This document shows positions 1 to 6,712 of a stretch of 16,629 nucleotides of DNA, in pieces. Under the pieces are notes generated by a model. The model saw only the letters and a program-made list of their open reading frames with translations, was not told where the DNA came from and ran no database searches. The position numbers and the translations under genes were made by a program. How positions within the stretch are numbered: the first letter of the stretch is position 1; every line of letters starts with the position of its first letter. The stretch is from Candidatus Bipolaricaulota bacterium (GTDB lineage: Bacteria > Bipolaricaulota > Bipolaricaulia > RBG-16-55-9 > DRXL01): positions 1 through 16,629 of the forward strand of contig JAOAIA010000031.1 in the NCBI GenBank assembly GCA_026414955.1. The letters are read 5' to 3'.

Positions 1-1254
1 GGTGTCATGGAGCAAACTAGAGAAGCGATCAGCCACGCCCGTGCTGCTAAGGTCCCGATCATCGTCGCTATTAATAAGATAGATAAGCCCACAGCGAGCG
101 TGCAGCGCGTGAAAGAACAATTAGCGCGCGAGGGGCTGACCCCCGAAGACTGGGGCGGCGATATCATCACCGTGCCCCTCTCGGCGATCACCGGCCAGGG
201 CGTTGAAGAATTATTAGAGATGATCTTACTAGTCGCTGAATTACAAGAGCTGAAGGCCGATCCCCAAGCCCTGCCCAGCGGGGTCGTCATCGAGAGTTCT
301 CTGGACGCGACGCGCGGCCCCCTCGCTACAGTGATCGTCAAAGAAGGGACGCTGCGCGAGCGCGATGTGATGCTTTGTCACACGGCCTACGGGCGCATCC
401 GAGCACTCTTAGATGACCGTGGGCGGCGAGTCAGTGAGGCCGGCCCCGGCTCGGCTGTCCAAGTCTTGGGGCTGTCGGACGTCCCCGGAGCCGGAGAGCG
501 CTTTGAAGTCCTTCACGATCTGATGGAAGCCAAGCGCATCGCCGAAGCCCGACTCGAGGAGCTGCGGCGCAAGCGCCTAGAAAAATCGCGCCGCACCATC
601 GAAGATATTCTGAGAGAGCAAGAGTTAGCCCAGTCCAAGAGGCGGGTCTTGCAGATCGTCTTGAAGGCCGACAGCGCCGGCGGCTTAGAAGCCGTGCGCA
701 ACGAGCTGAAGAGCATCAAAGTCGAGCCGGTGCACCTCGAATTCTTGCATGAGGGCATCGGCAACATCAACGAGAGTGACGTCTTACTCGCCTCGACGGC
801 CAAAGACGCTGTCATTATCGGGTTTCGCACCGCTATAGACGACAAGGCAGCCAAACTTGCCGACCAAGAGGGCGTGCCCATCCGTGTCTATGATATTATC
901 TATCAGTTGACCGACGACGTGAAGCGGGCGCTACAAGGGCTTGTGGCCCCGCAGATCCGCGAGCTCAAGATCGGCGAAGCTGAAGTCCGCAACGTCTTCA
1001 AGATCCCCAACGTGGGCGTGATTGCCGGGTGCTACGTGCGCGACGGGCAAGTCCTGCGGGAGGCGCGGGTGCGCGTCAAGCGCCATGATACGGTAGTCTT
1101 CGATGGGGTGCTGGCCAGCCTCAAGCACTTCACCGAGGACGTCACCAAGATCGAAAAGGGCAAGGAGTGCGGGATCAAGATCGCGGGGTTTGAGAAGGTC
1201 CAGGTCGGGGACATCTTAGAGTTCTACAAGCGCGAGGCCGTGCCGCGCATATAA
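1..1254 (+). CDS. infB: Translation initiation factor IF-2, C-terminal part (5' end outside window)
   Basis: IF-2 is the GTPase that brings initiator fMet-tRNA to the 30S subunit and promotes joining of the 50S subunit in the cytoplasm. The reading frame is open from the first base, so 417 codons of the 3' part are present. The window begins inside the G domain, at a GVMEQTREAI segment that matches the IF-2 stretch following the G3 motif. The G4 motif NKID (residues 25-28 counted from base 1) and the G5-like SAITGQG (61-67) follow. Then come the domain II beta barrel, a charged linker helix (about 180-215), domain III, and the C-terminal fMet-tRNA-binding barrel with its GxVxxCYVRDG-type segment. 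The stop is TAA at 1252-1254. The downstream neighbours ylxP and rbfA match the well-known nusA-infB-ylxP-rbfA gene order. Only the N-terminal part of the protein is missing, because of the window edge. Confidence 0.97.
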   Translation, partial: GVMEQTREAISHARAAKVPIIVAINKIDKPTASVQRVKEQLAREGLTPEDWGGDIITVPLSAITGQGVEELLEMILLVAELQELKADPQALPSGVVIESSLDATRGPLATVIVKEGTLRERDVMLCHTAYGRIRALLDDRGRRVSEAGPGSAVQVLGLSDVPGAGERFEVLHDLMEAKRIAEARLEELRRKRLEKSRRTIEDILREQELAQSKRRVLQIVLKADSAGGLEAVRNELKSIKVEPVHLEFLHEGIGNINESDVLLASTAKDAVIIGFRTAIDDKAAKLADQEGVPIRVYDIIYQLTDDVKRALQGLVAPQIRELKIGEAEVRNVFKIPNVGVIAGCYVRDGQVLREARVRVKRHDTVVFDGVLASLKHFTEDVTKIEKGKECGIKIAGFEKVQVGDILEFYKREAVPRI

Positions 1255-1325
1255 AGTCTCCATGCAACAGTTGGCAGCACTTGGAACTAGGAACTGTCAA
1301 GCTTAGAACTGTCCGGGGTGGTCGT

Positions 1326-1607
1326 ATGAAGATCGGGGTGGTGCGCCTGACGTTGCGATTGCATGAGCCGTCCTCTCTCAAAGAGAAGCGCCATATTCTG
1401 CAAAGTCTTATCGCCCAGATGCGTCGCAGGTTTAACGTCTCTATCGCTGAGATTGATCGCTTGGACGACTGGAAGTTCGCGGTGCTTGGGGCCGCGATCG
1501 TCTGCAACGACGGGCGGGTCAACAATGCGCTCTTGGGGAAACTGGTCGAGGCCATCGGACGCTTCAAAGAAGTCACTGTTGAAGATTACAAGATCGAGAT
1601 CCTGTAA
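1326..1607 (+). CDS. ylxP: DUF503 family protein, YlxP-like
   Basis: This small 93-residue protein belongs to the DUF503/YlxP family, found next to infB and rbfA in many bacteria. Its function is poorly defined, with a proposed role in ribosome or 30S maturation. The family signature is visible: an N-terminal beta strand (MKIGVVRLTLRL), the conserved SLKEKRHILQSLI helix, and a second strand (WKFAVLGAAIVCND). An upstream in-frame ATG at 1281 would add 15 residues of non-conserved sequence. The start at 1326 fits the family N-terminus and follows a GGGGTGG purine-rich stretch, so it is preferred. A 71-base gap separates it from infB, and rbfA begins four bases after its stop, which suggests translational coupling. 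Confidence 0.9.
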   Translation: MKIGVVRLTLRLHEPSSLKEKRHILQSLIAQMRRRFNVSIAEIDRLDDWKFAVLGAAIVCNDGRVNNALLGKLVEAIGRFKEVTVEDYKIEIL

Positions 1608-1611
1608 GAGT

Positions 1612-1923
1612 ATGAGCCGATGGGGCTTTGCGCGGCTACAAGAAGAGATCCATCATCGGTTGAGCGAGATCTTGCAGTTTGAGGCGCGGGACCCGCGCCT
1701 GGAGCGCGTGACGATCTTTTCCGTCAAGCTCTCGAAAGATGCTCACCATGCGTGGGTCTCTGTCGGAGTGCTCAGCGATTCTCCTGAAGAAGAGTCAGAA
1801 TCGCTCGACGCCCTCAGGGAGCATCGGGGGTTCTTGCGCACGGCGCTGGCGAAGCTTTTGCGCGTACGCCATACGCCGGAGTTGCACTTTGCCTTAGAGA
1901 AAGCTGAACGCAGTGCGCAGTAA
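1612..1923 (+). CDS. rbfA: Ribosome-binding factor A
   Basis: RbfA is a small KH-fold protein that binds the 30S subunit near the 5' end of 16S rRNA and is needed for late 30S maturation and cold adaptation. The 103-residue product carries the family landmarks: an N-terminal helix (FARLQEEIHHRLSEIL), the RDPRL...VTIFSVKLSKD strand region with the RDPR turn, a central strand HAWVSVGVL, and a C-terminal RTALAKLLRVRHTPELHF segment that is the usual RbfA ending. The frame is open further upstream but overlaps ylxP. The ATG at 1612, four bases after the ylxP stop, gives the correct N-terminus. No good Shine-Dalgarno is seen, so translation probably depends on coupling to ylxP. It is slightly shorter than the usual 110-130 residues. 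Confidence 0.93.
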   Translation: MSRWGFARLQEEIHHRLSEILQFEARDPRLERVTIFSVKLSKDAHHAWVSVGVLSDSPEEESESLDALREHRGFLRTALAKLLRVRHTPELHFALEKAERSAQ

Positions 1924-1969
1924 CGACTTTTGGCTCTGAAGCCCTATTCTTGAGATCACCCTCCCCCCC

Positions 1970-1998
1970 TTGACAAGCATACAAAAGTATGCTATACT
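1970..1998 (+). promoter_or_regulatory. lexA-recA promoter with embedded palindrome (candidate LexA operator)
   Basis: There is a TTGACA -35 box (1970-1975), a 17-base spacer and a TATACT -10 box (1993-1998), close to the sigma-70 consensus. The spacer contains a perfect 7-base inverted repeat, AGCATAC-AAAA-GTATGCT (1976-1993). A second, overlapping perfect repeat, AAAAGTAT-GCT-ATACTTTT, covers 1983-2001 and runs across the -10 box. A repressor bound here would block RNA polymerase, and the first gene is lexA, so this is the expected place for a LexA autoregulatory site. The start codon at 2009 is 10 bases past the -10 box, implying a leaderless or nearly leaderless mRNA. Confidence 0.85.
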
Positions 1999-2008
1999 TT
2001 TGACTGCT

Positions 2009-2644
2009 ATGAGAGTAGAGCTGACGGAGAAGCAGCGGCAGATCTTAGACTTCATCGTCGAGCGGGTCTCGGAGCAGGGGCTGCCCCCGACTCTTCGGGA
2101 GATTGCCGAAAGATTCGGGCTTCAGTCGGTGCGCAGCGCCCAGACGCATCTGGACGCGTTAGCGAAGAAGGGGTTCATTCGCCGTCTTGCGGGAAAGTCG
2201 CGGGGCATAGAATTAGTCCGGGAGCGGGTGCGCCGGCCGGGGATTCCCATCGTCGGGCGTATCTCGGCGGGGCAGCCTATCCCCGCTCTGGAAGAGATTG
2301 AGGGCACTCTAGACTTAGATGTCTTGTTTGGAAAAGATGAGCGTCCTTTTGCGCTGCGGGTCCAAGGGGATAGCATGATCGAGGCGGGTATCTTTGCGGG
2401 GGATTTAGTCATAGTCCAGCCACGGCAGACTGCTGAGCCGGGTGAAATCGTCGTTGCCGTCACGGACAACGAAGCGACGGTGAAATTCTTTGCGGTCGTT
2501 GACGGAAAGCCCATGCTCGTCCCGGCCAACGCTCGCTATGCCCCAGCTCCGCTGGGCGAGGGGCAGATCGTCGGTCGGGTCGTAGGAGTGCTGAGACAAG
2601 TCAAGCGCAACATCAGGGAGATTCAGAGATTTCTCAATCAATAA
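2009..2644 (+). CDS. lexA: LexA repressor (SOS regulator)
   Basis: LexA represses DNA-damage genes and cleaves itself when activated by RecA filaments on single-stranded DNA. The 211-residue product has an N-terminal winged helix-turn-helix (LTEKQRQILDFI, then PTLREIAERFGL and the recognition helix near 40-52). It also has a C-terminal S24 peptidase domain. The cleavage bond Ala87-Gly88 is in GRISAGQP, the nucleophile Ser122 is in GDSM, and the general base Lys159 is in EATVKF. All are in the expected places. The frame is open to a TTG at 1970, but that TTG is part of the -35 box and the extra 13 residues have no family counterpart, so the ATG at 2009 is chosen. No Shine-Dalgarno precedes it. 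The recognition helix (QSVRSAQTHLDAL) differs from those of E. coli and Bacillus, which fits the unusual operator. recA follows 17 bases later. Confidence 0.96.
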   Translation: MRVELTEKQRQILDFIVERVSEQGLPPTLREIAERFGLQSVRSAQTHLDALAKKGFIRRLAGKSRGIELVRERVRRPGIPIVGRISAGQPIPALEEIEGTLDLDVLFGKDERPFALRVQGDSMIEAGIFAGDLVIVQPRQTAEPGEIVVAVTDNEATVKFFAVVDGKPMLVPANARYAPAPLGEGQIVGRVVGVLRQVKRNIREIQRFLNQ

Positions 2645-2661
2645 CCAAAGGAGGTCGTGCG

Positions 2662-3792
2662 ATGGGCAAGCAAGAAGTCTTAAACAGCGTGCTGGACGGG
2701 CTGCGCAAGAAGTACGGCGAAGGCGCGATCATGTGGCTGGGCGAGCAGGCCAAGCTTCAGGTTGACACGATCCCTAGCGGATCGCTGGCGCTCGACGTCG
2801 CGTTGGGAATCGGTGGGATACCGCGTGGCAGAATCGTTGAGATATTCGGCCCGGAATCTTCGGGCAAGACGACCCTGGCGCTCCATTTCATCGCGGAGGC
2901 GCAGAAGCGCGGCGGCGTCGCGGCATTTATAGACGCCGAACACGCGCTCGACCCCAACTACGCCAAAGCGATTGGCGTGAATCTCGATTCCCTGTTATTG
3001 AGCCAGCCCAACTCCGGCGAGCAAGCGTTAGAGATCATGGACGCGCTGGTGCGCAGCGGGGCTGTGGATATTATCGTCGTAGATTCAGTAGCGGCGCTCG
3101 TCCCCGAGGCGGAGATCGCGGGGGCGATGGGCGACGCTCAAGTGGGGCTGCAAGCGCGTTTAATGAGCCAAGCGATGCGCAAGCTCGCGTCGTCTATCTC
3201 TCAATCGAAGACGACCGTGGTCTTCGTCAATCAGATTCGGCAGACGATCTCGGGGATGGGCTGGGGGCCGACGACCACGACGACAGGGGGCCTGGCGCTG
3301 AAGTTCTACGCTTCTGTGCGCCTGGAGATCAAGCGCCTTGGCAGCATTGACGAGGGCGATAGTCGCGTGGGCAGCGAGACGGTCGTGAAAGTCGTCAAGA
3401 ACAAATTAGCTCCTCCGTTCAAAGAGGCGAAGTTCGATATCATCTACGGCAAGGGGATCTCTTATGAGCGCGAGCTGATCAAGACGGGCGAGCAGTTGGG
3501 ATTAATCAAGAAGAGCGGCTCGTGGTTCAACTTCGGCGAGACGCGACTTGGGCAAGGGATGTCCAACGCTGCAGCGTTTTTAGAGTCTAACAGAGAGATC
3601 GCACAGCAATTAGAGAACGCGATCCGCGAGAAGTCCGGGCTCAAGATCGCGGCAGTTGCAGAAGCCGGGGCAGCAGCGCAAGACCCTGACCAGAAGAGCC
3701 TATTGAGCGAACCTGAGAAGCCGGCTCGTCGGGCGTCGCGCAAGGCCGTCGTTGCGCCTATTCTAGAGTCGGTCAACGGGACTGAAAGCTGA
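2662..3792 (+). CDS. recA: RecA recombinase
   Basis: RecA forms ATP-dependent filaments on single-stranded DNA, catalyses strand exchange and triggers LexA self-cleavage. The 376-residue protein has the expected length. Walker A is GPESSGKT (63-70) and Walker B is VDIIVVDSV (135-143). The MGDAQVGLQARLMSQ motif spans 157-171, NQIR is at 190-193, and the C-terminal domain follows WFNFGETRLGQG. The acidic/basic tail from about 335 is variable. Loop L2, which contacts DNA, is atypical: it reads SGMGWGPTTTTTGG (197-210) where most RecA proteins have GVMFGNPETTTGG, so the conserved Glu is a Thr and there is one extra residue. A strong AAAGGAGGT site lies nine bases before the ATG. It lies 17 bases after lexA with no promoter of its own visible, so it is most likely co-transcribed with lexA and LexA-controlled. 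Confidence 0.98.
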   Translation: MGKQEVLNSVLDGLRKKYGEGAIMWLGEQAKLQVDTIPSGSLALDVALGIGGIPRGRIVEIFGPESSGKTTLALHFIAEAQKRGGVAAFIDAEHALDPNYAKAIGVNLDSLLLSQPNSGEQALEIMDALVRSGAVDIIVVDSVAALVPEAEIAGAMGDAQVGLQARLMSQAMRKLASSISQSKTTVVFVNQIRQTISGMGWGPTTTTTGGLALKFYASVRLEIKRLGSIDEGDSRVGSETVVKVVKNKLAPPFKEAKFDIIYGKGISYERELIKTGEQLGLIKKSGSWFNFGETRLGQGMSNAAAFLESNREIAQQLENAIREKSGLKIAAVAEAGAAAQDPDQKSLLSEPEKPARRASRKAVVAPILESVNGTES

Positions 3793-3808
3793 ACTCTCAA
3801 TCTCACAA

Positions 3809-3863
3809 GGAGAAGGCAGGCGCTCAGAAAGGAGGGTGAACCTTGAAAGCGCCTGCCCTCTCC
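3809..3863 (+). other. Long hairpin downstream of recA with a Shine-Dalgarno in its loop
   Basis: Bases 3809-3824 and 3848-3863 form a 16-base-pair stem with a single A-C mismatch, enclosing a 23-base loop. The right arm is followed by a pyrimidine-rich but not T-only stretch, so it is not a classical intrinsic terminator, although it may end the lexA-recA transcript or protect its 3' end. The loop contains AAAGGAGG (3828-3835) and a TTG codon (3843-3845), which leads to the small open frame listed separately. Confidence 0.6.
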
Positions 3864-3923
3864 ATCATTCCCTTCTCTATCATTTTAAATTTGCGTTCTC
3901 CCCAGGGCTTGTCGGTACAATAG
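3843..3923 (+). CDS. Possible 26-residue peptide with a strong ribosome binding site
   Basis: A TTG codon at 3843 sits seven bases after a perfect AAAGGAGG and opens a frame of 26 codons ending in TAG at 3921-3923. The peptide would begin MKAPALSIIPFSIILNL, which is fairly hydrophobic in its first half. Both the ribosome binding site and the start codon fall in the loop of the hairpin at 3809-3863. A GTG at 3836 also opens a 32-codon frame that ends across the ATG of the next gene, but it has no spacing from the Shine-Dalgarno. No family is recognised. The frame could equally be fortuitous, since there is no independent sign of coding such as conservation. Confidence 0.25.
   Translation: MKAPALSIIPFSIILNLRSPQGLSVQ
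3891..3921 (+). promoter_or_regulatory. Promoter of the threonine dehydrogenase gene (leaderless type)
   Basis: A TTGCGT box (3891-3896) and a TACAAT -10 box (3916-3921) are separated by 19 bases. The ATG at 3931 lies nine bases after the -10 box with no Shine-Dalgarno between, so transcription should start at or a few bases before the start codon. The -35 box is weak and the spacer long, so confidence rests mostly on the -10 box and its repeated use at this distance elsewhere in the window. Confidence 0.55.
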
Positions 3924-3930
3924 AAGCCCT

Positions 3931-4944
3931 ATGAAGACGATCTTAGTCACTGGAGCTAACGGGGAGATCGGCCACGGCTTGATCACACGCCTAGCCGAAC
4001 AGGGCAATGTGCGCATCCTCGCGCTCGACATCCATGAGTTGGATGCGACGCTCAAGCCCAAGGTCCATCGCGCCGTGGTGGGAGATATTTTAGATACGGC
4101 CCTTTTAGAGAGCTTATCAGCGACGTATAATTTTGACACGATCTATCACTTGGCAGCGTTGCTCTCGACCAAGGCCGAGCGCCAGCCCGTCTTGGCCCAC
4201 AGAGTCAACGTGGACGGGACGCTCAATCTGCTAGAGATGGCTGTGGGGCAATCGCGGGTGCAGGGGCGCGAGATCAAGTTCTTATATCCCAGCTCAATTG
4301 CCGTCTACGGCCTGCCCGATTTACAAACCAAAGAGCGTGCCGGGAGAGTCAAAGAGCACGAGTGGCTCACCCCACGCACCATGTACGGCATCAATAAGCT
4401 CTACTGCGAGCAATTGGGGATCTATTATGCCCAGTATTATCGCCAGCTCGACGCCGATGCGACGCGCGGGCATATTGACTTTCGCGCGCTGCGCTTTCCG
4501 GGATTGATCAGCGCCGTCACTGTCCCAACGGGCGGCACGAGCGACTACGCCCCGGAGATGCTCCACGCTGCTGCCCAGGGGAAGCCCTATGCGTGCTTTG
4601 TCCGTGAAGATACGCGCATCCCGTTTATGGCCATGCCCGATGCGATAGAAGCGCTCTTACAGCTCGAAGTCGCACCGCGCCCAAAACTCACGCGCTTTGT
4701 CTATAATGTCACGGCGTTCAACCCCTCGGCGAGAGAGATCTTCGAGCTGGTGCGTCAGGCCTTCCCCAAGGCGCAGGTGACGTTTGCGCCCGATCTCAAG
4801 CGCCAGAAGATCGTAGACAGTTGGCCCGCAGATATTGACGACTCCGCGGCGCGGGCTGATTGGGGCTGGAAGCCCTCATACGACTTCAAGCGCGCGTTTG
4901 CGGAGTACCTGGTGCCAGGAGTCTTGCAGTGCTACCGCGCCTAG
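3931..4944 (+). CDS. L-threonine 3-dehydrogenase, SDR (UDP-galactose 4-epimerase-like) type
   Basis: This 337-residue extended short-chain dehydrogenase most resembles the NAD-dependent threonine dehydrogenases that oxidise L-threonine to 2-amino-3-ketobutyrate, the first step of conversion to glycine and acetyl-CoA. The NAD-binding TGANGEIG is at 7-14, and Asp33 at the end of the second strand favours NAD over NADP. Catalytic Ser121/122 are in YPSSIAVYG, and Tyr152 and Lys156 are in MYGINK. The segments FRALRFPGLIS, GGTSDYAPEMLHAA, DTRIPFMAMPDAI and a C-terminal DSWPADIDDSAARADWGWKP are typical of this threonine dehydrogenase subgroup rather than sugar epimerases. The partner ligase gene kbl is not in the window. 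A sugar-nucleotide epimerase remains possible but less likely. The gene starts on a leaderless-type promoter. Confidence 0.85.
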   Translation: MKTILVTGANGEIGHGLITRLAEQGNVRILALDIHELDATLKPKVHRAVVGDILDTALLESLSATYNFDTIYHLAALLSTKAERQPVLAHRVNVDGTLNLLEMAVGQSRVQGREIKFLYPSSIAVYGLPDLQTKERAGRVKEHEWLTPRTMYGINKLYCEQLGIYYAQYYRQLDADATRGHIDFRALRFPGLISAVTVPTGGTSDYAPEMLHAAAQGKPYACFVREDTRIPFMAMPDAIEALLQLEVAPRPKLTRFVYNVTAFNPSAREIFELVRQAFPKAQVTFAPDLKRQKIVDSWPADIDDSAARADWGWKPSYDFKRAFAEYLVPGVLQCYRA

Positions 4945-4953
4945 CCCTATAAT
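4924..4953 (+). promoter_or_regulatory. Promoter of the short-chain dehydrogenase gene (leaderless type)
   Basis: TTGCAG (4924-4929) and a perfect TATAAT (4948-4953) are separated by 18 bases. The -35 box lies inside the end of the upstream gene, and the -10 box overlaps the short intergenic gap. The ATG at 4961 begins seven bases after TATAAT and has no Shine-Dalgarno, so the mRNA should be leaderless. Confidence 0.65.
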
Positions 4954-4960
4954 CTGGGCT

Positions 4961-5794
4961 ATGAATCCCATCGCGCTCATCACCGGAAGCAACAGCGGCA
5001 TCGGCTTGGAGACGGCTCTCTATCTGGCCCGGCGCGGCTTCACCGTCTGGGCGACGATGCGCAATCTCCAAAAAGCCGATGAGCTGCGCAAGATCGTCGA
5101 ATCCGAACGATTGCCTATCGAGATCGCCCAGCTTGACGTTGACGACGATACTTCTGTGAAGCACGCCGTCGCGCAGATCTTGCAGAAGAGCGGGCGGATT
5201 GACGTGCTCATCAACAACGCGGGGTACGGGCTGCGCGGCGCGGCCGAAGAAGTCTCTCTCGACGAATGGAGAAGACAGTTCGAGACGAATTTTTTCGGGG
5301 TCATCCGCGTCACGCAAGCCGTCCTCCCACAGATGCGCGCCCAGAGATCGGGTGCGATTGTGAATATCAGCTCGGTCTTGGGGCGCATGGCCATCCCGTT
5401 TTCAGGTCCCTACACGTCCAGCAAGTTCGCCCTCGAAGGGCTTTCCGAGACGCTGCGCTACGAGCTGGCTCCGTTTAATATCAAAGTGATTCTGATTGAG
5501 CCGGGGTTTATTGCTACGAAATTCCAAGAGAACGCGCAGCTTGCCCAGGCCGCTCAACGCGAAGACTCTCCATATGCGATCTTCAAGCAAGCCAGCGGGC
5601 GGCGCGTCCAGCGAAATATCTATCGCGCTGCGCCTGCGGAGACCGTCGCGGCGACGATCTATCGCGCGATTACTCATCCAAGCCCGAAGCTGCGCTACCC
5701 CGTGGGGCGCGAGGCGCGCCTAGTTCTGCCCTTACGAAGATTCTTGCCCGCGGGGCTGTTTGAGAGGCTTCTCATGAAGCAACTGGGGTTATAG
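4961..5794 (+). CDS. Classical short-chain dehydrogenase/reductase
   Basis: This 277-residue classical SDR oxidoreductase probably acts on a hydroxyl or keto substrate in the cytoplasm. The cofactor loop TGSNSGIG is at 8-15 and NNAG at 85-88. The catalytic tetrad is Asn110, Ser138, Tyr151 and Lys155 (YTSSK). Arg34 after the second strand (ATMRN) suggests NADP(H). The segment EPGFIATKF follows the usual PG motif. The C-terminal extension with a hydrophobic, Arg-rich tail (VLPLRRFLPAGLFERLLMKQ) resembles the retinol/hydroxysteroid-dehydrogenase-like SDRs, but no substrate can be assigned. The frame extends upstream through the previous gene. The ATG at 4961 is chosen because it begins with the cofactor strand and sits just after a TATAAT box. 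It is 16 bases after the threonine dehydrogenase stop but has its own promoter. Confidence 0.9.
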   Translation: MNPIALITGSNSGIGLETALYLARRGFTVWATMRNLQKADELRKIVESERLPIEIAQLDVDDDTSVKHAVAQILQKSGRIDVLINNAGYGLRGAAEEVSLDEWRRQFETNFFGVIRVTQAVLPQMRAQRSGAIVNISSVLGRMAIPFSGPYTSSKFALEGLSETLRYELAPFNIKVILIEPGFIATKFQENAQLAQAAQREDSPYAIFKQASGRRVQRNIYRAAPAETVAATIYRAITHPSPKLRYPVGREARLVLPLRRFLPAGLFERLLMKQLGL

Positions 5795-5833
5795 CAAAGC
5801 AATACAGGGGCTGTGCGTTGCCCCCGGCTTGCT
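5793..5833. terminator. Weak two-part hairpin between convergent genes
   Basis: The 58-base gap between the convergent SDR and deacetylase genes contains GGGGC (5807-5811) pairing with GCCCC (5820-5824), flanked by AGCAA (5793-5797) pairing with TTGCT (5829-5833). No T-run follows on either strand, so a role as a bidirectional terminator is only a guess from position. Confidence 0.2.
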
Positions 5834-5852
5834 CCTCAGATGCAAGATAGTA

Positions 5853-6686
5853 TTATAGTTGTGTCAACCCGCTCAGCAGTGCGTGGATGTTCCTCCCTAA
5901 ATCTTCGACCCAATAGCCGCCCTCCAACACGACAAACGTCGGCAGCCCGAGCTTCTTTAGACGCTGCCCAATCTCGAAATACCCCTCCGTCGTCAATCCT
6001 AGCGACGCTAACGGATCTTTGTAGTACGTGTCGAACCCCGCTGAGATCGCTACGTGCTCGATCCCGCTCAAGTCTATTGACGTCAGCGCTTCGTCGAGCG
6101 CCTGCAGATAGACTTTGTCTCCGCAATTGAAGGGCAACGGGAAGTTATAGCAATTCTGTTCGGAGCGCAGCCCCGTCCCCGGATAGTTGGGAAAGCTGTG
6201 CAGCGAAATATACATGACTTGAGGATCACCGAGAAAAATCGCTTGCGTGCCGTCGCCGTGATGGCCGTCAATGTCAACGATCAGCGTCTTCTTGCCCGAT
6301 GCTCGCACAGCAATCGCGATGTTATTAAAATAACAGAACCCGGCAACGCGCTCGCGCGCCGCGTGATGCCCTGGGGGACGCATCAGCGAGAAGCCGTTCA
6401 ATCTCATCGCCTGGATCGCCGCGCCCGCCGAGAGCAGCGCGTACTCAAAGATATTGGGGTATCTGGGAGAATCAGGATCATAAAAGTGCAGCTTCTTCAC
6501 GGCTTCAAGATGGCGCTCAGAATGCACACGCAAGAGGTCTTCTTCGGTGGCTGGCTCAGCGTGCACAAACTCGTAGCCGAGCTTGGGGTCACTTAAGAAC
6601 GTATAGGCGTGAATGAGCCGTTCAGGACTCTCCGGGTGCCCAGGAGCACCGTACTCCAAACACTTGGGGTGCCAGATGATCTTCAT
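5853..6686 (-). CDS. Histone deacetylase-like amidohydrolase (acetylpolyamine/acetoin-utilisation family)
   Basis: This 277-residue member of the zinc-dependent arginase/deacetylase superfamily removes acyl groups from amines. Bacterial relatives act on acetylpolyamines, on acetyl-lysine (for example of acetyl-CoA synthetase), or in acetoin metabolism. Landmarks are the N-terminal HPESPERL, RPPGHH (103-108, the His pair of the charge relay), FCYFNN (117-122), and DIDGHHGDGTQ with probable zinc ligands Asp140 and His142. The third ligand, Asp219, is in GFDTYYKDP, and Tyr258 is in EGGY. All catalytic positions are present, so the enzyme is probably active. It is shorter than eukaryotic HDACs and has no extra domain. 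It lies 26 bases after mscL but has its own TATAAT box eight bases before the ATG and no Shine-Dalgarno, so it is probably expressed separately. The substrate is not determinable here. Confidence 0.92.
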   Translation of the reverse strand: MKIIWHPKCLEYGAPGHPESPERLIHAYTFLSDPKLGYEFVHAEPATEEDLLRVHSERHLEAVKKLHFYDPDSPRYPNIFEYALLSAGAAIQAMRLNGFSLMRPPGHHAARERVAGFCYFNNIAIAVRASGKKTLIVDIDGHHGDGTQAIFLGDPQVMYISLHSFPNYPGTGLRSEQNCYNFPLPFNCGDKVYLQALDEALTSIDLSGIEHVAISAGFDTYYKDPLASLGLTTEGYFEIGQRLKKLGLPTFVVLEGGYWVEDLGRNIHALLSGLTQL

Positions 6687-6694
6687 CGTCTGAC

Positions 6695-6700
6695 ATTATA
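6695..6700 (-). promoter_or_regulatory. -10 box of the deacetylase gene (leaderless type)
   Basis: A perfect TATAAT on the minus strand lies eight bases before the ATG at 6686. No good -35 hexamer is found at 16-18 bases upstream (that region overlaps the end of mscL). There is no Shine-Dalgarno, which fits a leaderless transcript. Confidence 0.5.
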
Positions 6701-6712
6701 CCCGTTCTTGGT

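Noticed and set aside
1291..1313. GAACTGTC repeated at 1291-1298 and 1306-1313 between infB and ylxP
   Set aside because: Two short copies only, with no palindrome or promoter context. Not enough to call an operator or repeat.
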